From assembly GCA_913774955.1 (NCBI GenBank), contig CAJYKV010000030.1, positions 117,194 through 181,193 of the forward strand: a stretch of 64,000 nt of DNA, given 5' to 3'. The DNA comes from an uncultured Acidovorax sp. (GTDB lineage: Bacteria; Pseudomonadota; Gammaproteobacteria; Burkholderiales; Burkholderiaceae_C). Under the pieces are notes generated by a model. The model saw only the letters and a list, made by a program, of their open reading frames with translations. It searched no databases and was not told the origin of the DNA. The stretch's first letter is position 1; each line of letters starts with the position of its first letter. Shown piece after piece: positions 37,696-46,200 of this stretch. The translations under genes were made by a program, and so were the position numbers.

Positions 37696-38034
37696 TCAGT
37701 CCGCGATCACCCGCAGCGCGGCTCCCACGCGGTGGGCATGCATGCACATCCGCTCCAGATCGCGCAGGAAATCGCCCAGCGGCGTGAACGGCAGGCGGCG
37801 CATCACGCAGCCGCACTCCGTGCTCCAGCGCAGCAGGTCGGGCCCCTCCACCTGCATCTCGGCAGGTTCCCCGTGGTAGTGCCGCCAGAACGCCGACAGA
37901 TAGCCTTCTTCGGAGGCAGCGGCCATGACGTGCTGGTAATACGATTCCCAGAGGGACTGCGGCTGCCACAGGGCCCCGGACGTGGCGGGCCTGCCCGCAC
38001 GGTCGGCGTCGGAAGTCACGGTGACGCATCTCAT
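37696..38034 (-). CDS. hypothetical protein (112 residues) downstream of the TOMM locus
   Basis: No family recognised. The frame starts at ATG 38034 behind an excellent ribosome-binding site (GGAGG, 6-base spacer), which supports that it is real. The protein is soluble, with an aromatic-rich middle (QSLWESYYQHVMAAASEEGYLSA and FWRHYHGEPAEMQVEGPDLL) and a CGC motif at ECGCVMRRL. It ends with a helix rich in Met, His and Arg. It lies 223 bases after the FHA gene in the same direction. Whether it belongs to the TOMM locus is unknown. Confidence 0.6.
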   Translation of the reverse strand: MRCVTVTSDADRAGRPATSGALWQPQSLWESYYQHVMAAASEEGYLSAFWRHYHGEPAEMQVEGPDLLRWSTECGCVMRRLPFTPLGDFLRDLERMCMHAHRVGAALRVIAD

Positions 38035-38257
38035 GGCAGCCTCCGCGCGACGGAGGAGCCGGACGACGCGCAGGCCCGGACCCGGGCGCTGACGGCGCTT
38101 GCAGGGGCGGCGGCCTCCGGCAAGGATGCGCCGGCAGGTGCCGAGATGGGGGTGGGCTGCATGTTCAGGGCTCTCTCTACAGGGTTCAGGGTCGTCCGCG
38201 TGCAGCGGCGTTACCCGTAATCTAAAGAGACGGCCTGCAACAGCCAATTACATCGAA

Positions 38258-39211
38258 TTACAAGCCGGGCGCCTTCCACTCGCCCTCGGGCCGGCCGCAT
38301 TTGCGGATGCGGAACGAGTAATCACCGAAGCGAACCTCGCCGCGGCGGCGCTCCACCACCGCCAGCGCCGACCCCAGCGCGTTCTGCACCTGGCGCCGCG
38401 CCCGAAAGAGCTGGATGTTCAGATACGGAACGTCCACGCCCAGCATGCGGGCCAGCGCCTCGATACCCAGCCAGCCCTGGCTCGAGAGCGCAAGCCCCCG
38501 CTCCGCGTCCTGCAGGCGCTGGCGCGCCAGGGTGACCAGCGTGTAGTGGTGGATGCGCTCGCCGAGCGTGAGCGTCTGCGATGCCACGTGGATCTCCAGG
38601 CAGACGTGCTCCTCGTCCTGGCTCAGGTCGAAATCGAACACCGGGGCCGCCAGGGTCGGCGAGGTGGTCATGCGCGGCAGGTCCTGCGTGACGCCCAGGT
38701 CTTCGCAGAGGACGAATTCCCAGTGCCGTCCGCCCGCCTGCACCACGTGGCCGTCGAGCAGCGGGACGACGTGGTCCATGCGGTCCCACCACCAGCGCCC
38801 CTCCGACTGGAACACGTTGGACTCGGCCGCGGCCGGATCGGGCAGCAGGTTCTCCTGCATGTCGAGAACCCGCAGCACCTTCTCGCCCTCGAGCGGCCAG
38901 AGGCCCGTCTTGGGGCAGGAGGTATCCACCAACTGCCAGACGGCCGAGGTCGAGGTGCCGAAGCGGATTTCCGCTCCCACGGCCAGTACGTGCCAGTGCC
39001 CGGGCGGCAGGCGCCGGCCGTCCATCAGGGTGCCGTTGCGGCTTTGGTCGCTGATCTCCCACTGCGTGCCGGACCAGCGGACCAGCGCATGCAGCTTGGA
39101 GACGTCGGACTCCTGGAGCACCGTGCGGCAGGAATCGGGATGCCGGCCGAAGGTGTGCAGGGGGCGGAGCACGATGCTCCGGCCGCTCGGAAGATTTCGC
39201 AGGATCGCCAT
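38258..39211 (-). CDS. FHA-domain protein with C-terminal winged-helix-like region (TOMM locus)
   Basis: A 317-residue protein with an N-terminal forkhead-associated domain, which reads phosphothreonine: GRHPD at 22-26, the S-K-L-H-A motif at 38-42 and SRNGTLMDG at 57-65 are the canonical binding residues. After about residue 215 the sequence LVTLARQRLQDAERG, LGIEALARMLGVDVPYLN and RRQVQNALGSALAVVERRRG looks like a winged helix as in transcription factors. It lies 24 bases behind the cyclodehydratase gene. It probably binds the autophosphorylated kinase encoded at 43-47 kb and may carry the signal to DNA. That link is inference. Confidence 0.85.
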   Translation of the reverse strand: MAILRNLPSGRSIVLRPLHTFGRHPDSCRTVLQESDVSKLHALVRWSGTQWEISDQSRNGTLMDGRRLPPGHWHVLAVGAEIRFGTSTSAVWQLVDTSCPKTGLWPLEGEKVLRVLDMQENLLPDPAAAESNVFQSEGRWWWDRMDHVVPLLDGHVVQAGGRHWEFVLCEDLGVTQDLPRMTTSPTLAAPVFDFDLSQDEEHVCLEIHVASQTLTLGERIHHYTLVTLARQRLQDAERGLALSSQGWLGIEALARMLGVDVPYLNIQLFRARRQVQNALGSALAVVERRRGEVRFGDYSFRIRKCGRPEGEWKAPGL

Positions 39212-39235
39212 CGTGCTCGTCGGGACGCTTTCAAA

Positions 39236-41464
39236 TCAGACGTACAAGGGCCATGGATTGAGCAGGCCCTCATTCTGCGGGGTTTCGCGCCAGCCCATCT
39301 GGACGGGCACGCGATACAGCCGGGGATTCGCGAGTTCGGGCCAGATGTGGCAGGCGCCGGGCACCACGGTCCTGACGGTATGGAGCGGAATGTCGGGCCG
39401 CGTGTAGTCGTGCACGACCACTTCCATGCCGCAATTCCTGGCCGCCGCCACACAGTGGGCGATGTCCGCCCGGAGGCCGCCGCTCCCGCGGTCGTCTTCA
39501 CGGGACCGGAGGGCGCTTCCGGCCCATCCATGGTAATGCCCATTGGGCCACAGAAACGCCGGGGATGCATCCCGCAGGCCATTCCAGTGTGACGGCAACG
39601 TCTTGCCCACGGCCACGAGCTGCACCAGTTCGGTGAGCGCCCGCTCGCAGGCCATCGACGCATCGAGGCTGCAGCCGAAGCCGAGCGCCCAGTCGCCGCC
39701 GCGGTGCTGCCCGACGGCCGCAGCCACGGGAATGCCGAGATCGTGGGTCAGGTCCAGCAGCCAGAACGTCCAGTCGGGCCCCAGCGTGCCCTGTACGCGC
39801 CGGACGTGCTCTGCCGGCACCGCCTCCGGGGCGAAGGCCGGCCGCGGCAGTTCGTTGTACCACCAGATCGCCGTCGCGTCCCGCTCGACCACTTCCAGCA
39901 GGCCCTGCAGGATCGCCTCCTCGGGGCAGTTGCCGGCGGCGCAGCCGTTGGAGTTCCAGGCGCCGTGGCAGGACCACGCATCCGGCACGCCCAGGTAGCA
40001 CTGGGCGAGCGGAAGAAAGCACGGTGCGTCGCGCGTCAGAGACCAGGCGGGCGTCCAGGCCAGCGGTTCGTGCGGGGCATGGGGCACGAAGCGCCGCACG
40101 CGGTCGTCCTGCGGCCCCGCCCCGGCGGCAGAGCGCGCGCGCTGCCCGTCGCTGATGAACACCAGCGCCTGCGGGCCGAAAGCCGGTGCGGGCAGGTCGC
40201 CCTGGAGTGCGACCGTACAGGGCTCGTCCCCCTGCCAGCCCGCCGCGTAGCGCTCCACCGCCTCGCACAGCGCGCTCGCCTGCGCCTGCACGGCGGTCAT
40301 GCCCTTTCCGAGGCACCACCGGGCCGAGGCCGGCATGGCGTCGGCCACGCCCGGGGGATGGAAGCCGCTGCGGAAGACGGTGATGGCCCCGGCCTGCGGC
40401 AGGGGCAGCGGTGTGCATTCCGTCACCACGCCCGCCACCGCATCGACGCACGGCAGCAGGGCCTGCACCGTGGTGTCGGGCGGCACGGTGCGCGATCCCC
40501 CGCGTGCGCCCGGCAGCGCCTGCACGGGGCCCGGGCGCACCGGGCGGCGGAGCTGCCGGGCCATCCAGTCCGCGTCGCCGCAGTGGGGGCACTGCGGCCG
40601 CTGCGGCGCGGCGCTCCACCCCACGTCCCCGGCCGGCGCCATGCCGCCCCAGGCGGCGAACCGGCCGGGCACCGCACCGGCCAGCAGTTCGCGCGCGGCG
40701 TCCTGCGCCCTCCCGTGCCGCACCATGCACCCCGAATCCAGCTCGCGGAGCGGCACCAGCCCGTGCGAGCCGGGCACCTCCCGCTCCAGCCAGCTCCGCC
40801 CGGGATGGTTGCGGCGCAGCCGGTGCATGAAGCAGTGCCAGCAGGGGCCGGGGCCGCCGGGGCGCAGCAGCGGGCCGACCAGGGTCTGCGCCCCCGCCGG
40901 GCGCACCGGCAGCCACCAGCGTCCGCGGCCGGCGCGGCATGCGTCCTCCCAGGCCACTGGCAGCCGCGGGTCGAAATAATCGCTGCAGAGCAGCACATCC
41001 GCGCCGCCCGCCTCCGCGATCTCCGCCCAGCGGCTTTCAACGTGGTTGGCTCCGCCCACGCCGGTTCCCGCCTCCGGGGCCTGCGGCCCGCCGGGCAGGC
41101 GGCAGAACAGCGCGAGGCCGCCCGCAGCGCCATCGATGCGCACCGGGCCGGCCTGCACGTCTGGAAGCCGCCAGCCCAGGTCTTCCGGGCCCGCGGGGAC
41201 GACGCAGCCCTTCCGCGACAGCGATTCCAGCGCCATCAGCAGGCCGGGCAGATGGCGCGGATCACCGCCGGCCGCGCACCAGGCTGCGGGCGAGAGCCCG
41301 CCATCGACCAGCCCGCCCAGCATGCCGGCCTCGGCGAAAGGCAACTGCAGCGCCCCGGTGTCTTCCACCAGGACAGGCTCGGGCAGTGAGGACGGCGCCT
41401 GGGGCGCGCGCAGCACGGGCCGGAACCGGGGATGCCAGCGGGGTACGGTGTGGAACCAGTCCAT
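39236..41464 (-). CDS. TOMM cyclodehydratase: fused E1-like partner and YcaO domain
   Basis: A 742-residue fusion that forms azoline rings from Cys, Ser or Thr of a peptide. The N-terminal half (to about 330) is the E1-ubiquitin-activating-like partner, with zinc tetrathiolate pairs CWHC (208-211) and CPHC (292-295). The C-terminal half (from about 385) is a YcaO domain: CLGKGMTAVQAQASALCEAVERY with the ATP-binding Glu/Glu-Arg pattern, EEAILQGLLEVVERDATAIWW, and GCSLDASMACERALTELVQ. The C-terminus is NPWPLYV rather than the common PxPxP. Start ATG 41464 lacks a strong ribosome-binding site. It follows the methyltransferase gene in the locus. Confidence 0.9.
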   Translation of the reverse strand: MDWFHTVPRWHPRFRPVLRAPQAPSSLPEPVLVEDTGALQLPFAEAGMLGGLVDGGLSPAAWCAAGGDPRHLPGLLMALESLSRKGCVVPAGPEDLGWRLPDVQAGPVRIDGAAGGLALFCRLPGGPQAPEAGTGVGGANHVESRWAEIAEAGGADVLLCSDYFDPRLPVAWEDACRAGRGRWWLPVRPAGAQTLVGPLLRPGGPGPCWHCFMHRLRRNHPGRSWLEREVPGSHGLVPLRELDSGCMVRHGRAQDAARELLAGAVPGRFAAWGGMAPAGDVGWSAAPQRPQCPHCGDADWMARQLRRPVRPGPVQALPGARGGSRTVPPDTTVQALLPCVDAVAGVVTECTPLPLPQAGAITVFRSGFHPPGVADAMPASARWCLGKGMTAVQAQASALCEAVERYAAGWQGDEPCTVALQGDLPAPAFGPQALVFISDGQRARSAAGAGPQDDRVRRFVPHAPHEPLAWTPAWSLTRDAPCFLPLAQCYLGVPDAWSCHGAWNSNGCAAGNCPEEAILQGLLEVVERDATAIWWYNELPRPAFAPEAVPAEHVRRVQGTLGPDWTFWLLDLTHDLGIPVAAAVGQHRGGDWALGFGCSLDASMACERALTELVQLVAVGKTLPSHWNGLRDASPAFLWPNGHYHGWAGSALRSREDDRGSGGLRADIAHCVAAARNCGMEVVVHDYTRPDIPLHTVRTVVPGACHIWPELANPRLYRVPVQMGWRETPQNEGLLNPWPLYV

Positions 41465-41544
41465 GGAAATCAGACGTATCGAAAAACGACCAGAGGGTCG
41501 GGGCGCGGGCGCAACCGCCGGGCTTCGCCGCCGGTTCAGCGGCT

Positions 41545-42348
41545 TCAGGACGGCTGCAGATCGAATCGGGCCACCGCGTAGGGCGCGTGGCCATGGCGCG
41601 CGCGGAAGTCGTCCTGGAGCGCCCGGTGCGCTTCGGAGAACTCCCCGAACGGCTCCCATAGCCGGGCCGTGCGGAACCCCGAGTCGTCCGGCGCCAGCGC
41701 TTCGGCGCTCTGGAAGCCGGTGGTCACCGGCAGAACCGCCGGTCCGGCCTGCAAGGCGGCGATCGGCACGAAGTCGCGGTGCAGGTAGTCGATCACCACC
41801 TGGCAACCGCAGCCTTCCTGACGGGCCCGCGCGGCCAGCGCACGCAGCATGCCGGTCATGGCGGCCGCCGGTACGTAGGGCGCGACCCCCTCGACCAGCA
41901 CGAGGCAGCGGTATCCGCGCCGCCACGGCACGGCATCGAGCCATGCCGGGTCCTGCAGGCCGCAGCCCACCAGGAGGCTGGTGGACGGAGCGCCCAGCGC
42001 CTGCGGCAATAGCAGCCGGCGCAGCGCGATCACGTCAGGCAGATCCACGTCGACCCAGGCGGGCCCATGGCCCTGCGGACCGGAGCACTCCGGCGCGACG
42101 CGACCCTGGCGCGTGCACAGGCCGACGCCGATGCCCACCACTGCGAACACGTCCCCGCACGCACAGGCATCGCGCACCGCGTCATCGAAGATGCGGCTGC
42201 GCACCACGACCGCCCGCACCAGCGCTGCATCCTGGCCCGCAAGGCGCAGATCCCAGGGGCACTGCGCCAGCAGGCGTTCGGCCCACGGATCGGCCCAGCC
42301 GGCATCGACCTGGCGTGCGAGCGGCGATGCGCGCGCGCCCAGGGTCAA
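41545..42348 (-). CDS. SAM-dependent methyltransferase, leucine carboxyl methyltransferase (LCM/PPM) family
   Basis: A 267-residue (minimum) class I methyltransferase with the LCM-family pattern: RSRIFDDAVRD, DVFAVVGIGVGLCTRQGR (SAM loop), WVDVDLPDVIALRRLLLP and LVEGVAPYVPAAAM. LCM enzymes make methyl esters on C-terminal carboxylates of peptides or proteins. The neighbouring TOMM precursor ends in Cys, a possible target. The start is a problem: the frame is open upstream into the precursor gene but has no ATG or GTG there. The first usable codon is TTG 42348, and family-like sequence (AWQALRGSSATLAL) lies before it. Confidence 0.8.
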   Translation of the reverse strand: MTLGARASPLARQVDAGWADPWAERLLAQCPWDLRLAGQDAALVRAVVVRSRIFDDAVRDACACGDVFAVVGIGVGLCTRQGRVAPECSGPQGHGPAWVDVDLPDVIALRRLLLPQALGAPSTSLLVGCGLQDPAWLDAVPWRRGYRCLVLVEGVAPYVPAAAMTGMLRALAARARQEGCGCQVVIDYLHRDFVPIAALQAGPAVLPVTTGFQSAEALAPDDSGFRTARLWEPFGEFSEAHRALQDDFRARHGHAPYAVARFDLQPS

Positions 42349-42442
42349 GGCCAGCGTGGCCGAACTGCCGCGCAGCGCCTGCCACGCGGCATCGGTGCGC
42401 GCCGGCGCCGCAAGGCCAGCATCGGGCGCCAGGGCGGGCGCT

Positions 42443-43240
42443 TCAGCAGGTGAACGGATAGGCGCTGCCCGTGTTGTTGTAGGAGGTGAGGGAGATCGGC
42501 CAGAAATCCTTCGCCTCGGGCGCGTTCGGGTAGTTCAGCACGATGCGGTTCTTGATCCGCTGGCCGTCCGCGGTGTACTGGTTCCAGGCGCCCTTGTCGG
42601 CGTCCCAGGTCAGCGCCGGGTCGGTCTTGAAGCGGATGGAGAAGTTGAAGGGGTTGTTGTAGCCCAGCCACTGGCTCAGCAGCGGAGCGGCATCGGTGCA
42701 CGCGGGGTTCAGCAGTTCGTCGCGGAACACCTGCGACTTCCACGCCAGGGCGATGGCGCGGAGCACCACGCCGCCGAAGGCCAGCAGGGAGCCCGGGTCA
42801 CCGCCGGGAATGCCCAGGCCCGTGGGCAGTGCGCCACCCACCATGTGCGGCTGCGGAGCATCCTCGGCGGGCACGTCGGCGGTCGCGCCCATCAGCGTGG
42901 GGAACAGCTGGTAGTAGCTGGCCAGCGCTTCGGCCGCGTGGTCGGCGGGAGCCTGCGGGAAGACGATCTCGAAGCCGTCGTCGAGGCCGATCCAGCCGGC
43001 GGTCAGTTCAGGCTTCCACAGCGTGAGGTCCTTCGGGTCGTCGCTGCGCTCCAGGGCCACGTCCAGCCACGGCCAGATGGTCTGCAGGCCGAAATCCTTG
43101 GCGAGCTGCGGCTGGATGTCCTTCTGGGCGAGCAGGTGGTCGCGGTACTCCGGCTCGTACCAGGACTTGGCGATGGCGCGCAGATAGGCCAGGCGGAATC
43201 CCAGCAGCGGATCGCAAGGTTGTTGGTGAGTGGAACTCAT
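42443..43240 (-). CDS. TOMM precursor, BMA_0021/BMA_0022-like, with two tandem leader-type domains
   Basis: A 265-residue protein of the nitrile-hydratase-leader-like TOMM precursor type. Two related units are fused: residues about 10-117 (LLGFRLAYLRAIAKSWYEPE then YRDHLLAQ) and 148-265 (LLAFGGVVLRAIALAWKSQV then FRDELLNP). In Burkholderia two adjacent genes encode such proteins. Only the second unit ends in a candidate core, SLTSYNNTGSAYPFTC, with Ser, Thr and a terminal Cys that could become azolines. ATG 43240 has a GGAGG site 8 bases upstream. It sits 29 bases behind the kinase gene and is the first biosynthetic gene of the locus. Confidence 0.82.
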   Translation of the reverse strand: MSSTHQQPCDPLLGFRLAYLRAIAKSWYEPEYRDHLLAQKDIQPQLAKDFGLQTIWPWLDVALERSDDPKDLTLWKPELTAGWIGLDDGFEIVFPQAPADHAAEALASYYQLFPTLMGATADVPAEDAPQPHMVGGALPTGLGIPGGDPGSLLAFGGVVLRAIALAWKSQVFRDELLNPACTDAAPLLSQWLGYNNPFNFSIRFKTDPALTWDADKGAWNQYTADGQRIKNRIVLNYPNAPEAKDFWPISLTSYNNTGSAYPFTC

Positions 43241-43269
43241 CGGATGTCCTCCCTCTTTCAATCAATCGG

Positions 43270-46200
43270 TCAACACACAAATGCCCCGAGCTCGGGGCGC
43301 ATACCCAGCAGGGCCTGCAGCCGCGACGCGTCGTCGGCGGTGCAGGATGCAGGATCCACATGGCGCAGGCGTGACAGTGCCTGCGCTTCCACACGGTGCT
43401 TGCCGCCCGCGCGCGCGACTTCCGCGGCCTGGCGGAAACAGGCCGGGGCGTCACCCGCGGTGCGCGCATCCTGCAGCAGGTATTCGGCCTTCTGCAGCCA
43501 CAGCTCGGCAGTGTATATGCCCTCCGCGAGCTCGTGCGTGAGTTCCAGGCAGTGCGACACGCGATCGACGGCGTCGGACCAGCGGCCCTGGCGCGCCAGG
43601 ATCTCGGCGCAGAAGGCGCGGTAGTAGGTCTGGCAGTACTTGCAGCCGATGCTCCAGAGCGCCTCGATGGTGGCGTCGGCGCTGGCGAGTTCGCCCGACA
43701 CCCAGCCGCGGATCACCTCCGCATAGCCGCGGAACGCCGGCAGCCCGTAGCGTCCGGAGAGCTCGATCAGCTCTTCGACCACCTGGCCGGCGCGTGGGGC
43801 GTCCTTCCGGCCGAGATAGCCGAGCGCCTGGTAGAGCAGCGTGATGCCGATCGAGGGAATGTGCGCCAGAGCGCGGGCGCGCTCCACCGCGCGTTCGGCA
43901 TCTTCGCGCGCCAGTGCATCGTGGCCGGCGCCCCAGCGCACCAGCGCCCGCGCCGCCAGCGCCCAGGCGACGGTGTCGAACCCGAACTGCGCCGGGTGGT
44001 GCCTGGAGAAGTCGCCATGCCGCTCGTCGACGGCCTCCGACAGATACTGCTCCGCCGCATCGAAACGGCCCTCGGAATAGTGGGCCAGCCCGATCCAGGT
44101 GCAGGCAGCGACCAGGATGCCGGCATCGCCCCGCTGGCGCGCGAGTTCCTCCAGCTGCAGCGCCAGCCGCATCACTTCCGCGCGGTGGCTGGCCACATGG
44201 TGGTAGGTGAGCACGAGCCAGAGGTGCTGCACGCGCAGTTCCACGGAGATGTCGCGCTCCACCAGGCCCTGCGAGAGCTCGATGCGCTGCTCCACCTGCG
44301 GATGCGCCCAGCCGTGCTTGTTCATCAGCGCCTGCATGACGTAGCCGTTGAGCGCCAGCCGGGGCTCCCAGCGGGCGGGCTCGTCCAGCCGGTCGATCCA
44401 GTCCTCGACCGTCCGCGCATAGGTGATGGTTTCGTCGTTCAGCGAGCGGTGCTGCGTCATGCGCAGCTGGTCCAGGCCGGCGGGCACCGCGTTCGCGTAA
44501 TCGCGGGCCAGCGCGTAGTGGTGCGCCAGCAGCCCGGGCTCCTCGTCGCGCACGCGGGCGCGGCGGCGCAGGATGACGTCGGCGGCCACGCCGTGCATCA
44601 TCGCGCGCTGGGTCGCCAGCATGCTGTCGTAGGCGGCGTCGCGGATCAGCGCATGGCGGAACAGGTACTGGCCCGCGGCATCCGCCGGCATGAGCAGCCC
44701 GACGTCCACCAGCGACCGCAGGCCGGCAGGCACGTCCTGCAGGCCGCAGTCGGGCAGCCAGTCGCCGTCGAAACGCCGTCCCCAGATGGACGCCCACCGC
44801 AGCACCTCGCGCGCCGGGCCGAGCTGCATGAAGCGGCTCTCCAGCGAGTCGCGCAGCGTGATGGGGATGCCCTTCAGGTCGGCGTCCTCCTGGAAGTCCC
44901 ACTGGCCGTCGCGCTCTTCCAGGCAGGTTTCCAGCAGAGTGCGGGTCAGCTCCTGGATGAACAGGGCGACGCCGTCCGTGCGCGCGACGACGTGGTCCAC
45001 CACGGCCTGCGACACCTGCCGCGGCGCCAGCACATGCCGCACCATGGCGGCCGCCTCACGCGCGCCGAGCCGGCCGAGCTCCAGCGACACGAGCGAGCCC
45101 TGCATGCGCAGCGGCGGCTCCCATTCGGGCCGGGCGGTGAGCAGCAGCATGCAGCGCTCGCCGGCAAGCGCCGCCGCCAGCTCGGCGAGCCATTCCAGCG
45201 TGGCCGAATCGGCCCAGTGCAGGTCTTCGACGAACAGCAGCACCGGGGCCTCTCGGGACTGGTGGCGCAGCCAGCCGAGCGAGGCCTCCATCAGCAGTGC
45301 CTTCTGCAGCGCGGGGGCGATGTCCACCACCTGGTGCATGCCCACCTGCAGCGACAGCCAGACGCAGAAGATCGGCAGCACGCGGTCGACGTCGCAGCCG
45401 GCGTCGCCGAGCATGCGCGCGAGGCGCTCCACCAACACGGCATCCGCCTCGTCCGGGCCACCGCACTGCGCGCGGATGAGCGCCAGCATGGGCGCCAGGG
45501 CGCTGTTCTCCTGCTCGGGCCAGCAGGCGGCACGCAGCACCCGCCCGCCACGGCCCTGCACGTGCGCCTGGAAGGTTTCGCTGAGGCACGACTTGCCGAC
45601 CCCGGCCTCGCCGCGCACCAGCACCGCGCCGCCCTCGCCGCGCAACGCCGCACGCCAGCGGCGCCGCAGGAGCAGCAGTTCGCGCCACCGGCCGACCGCT
45701 TCGCGGGGCAGCGCCGGCACCACGCTGGCGCCGTCCTGCGCCATGGCGAAGCACGGCAGCTCCGCCGGGGCGCCGGGCAGGCGCACGCCGCCCTGCGGTG
45801 TGAACTGGGCATGGTGCCGCAGCCGCTGGCGCGCGGCCTCGCTGACCACCACCTGTCCGTCGGCTGCGGCCTCCTCCATCGCCATCGCGATGGTGAGCGC
45901 GCGGCAGGGAACCACGGCACCGCTTTCAATGAGCACCGAGCCCGTGTGCAGGCCGATGCGCACCTCCCATCGCACGTCGCCGACGGGCTGCGCGGCGGAG
46001 CGCACCAGCTCCTGCGCGATCTGCACGGCCAGGCGCGCGTCGGCCTCGGCGTGCGCGGAATAGCCCAAAGTGACCAGGAAATGCGTGCCCAGCGTGCCGC
46101 CGAGCGTCCCGCCGCGCTGCACGGCCACGTCGATCAGGCGGCGCAGCACGTTGCGCTGCGCCATCTCCTGCTGCTCGGCGGCCTCTTCGTCGCCGCCGTC

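Noticed and set aside
38246..38262. Direct repeat AATTACA-TCG-AATTACA at the end of the FHA gene
   Set aside because: Two copies of seven bases, one of them partly inside the coding sequence, are too little to call a functional element.
38099..39592. Long plus-strand frame opposite the FHA and cyclodehydratase genes
   Set aside because: Antisense shadow without motifs. The minus-strand proteins have clear FHA and YcaO signatures.
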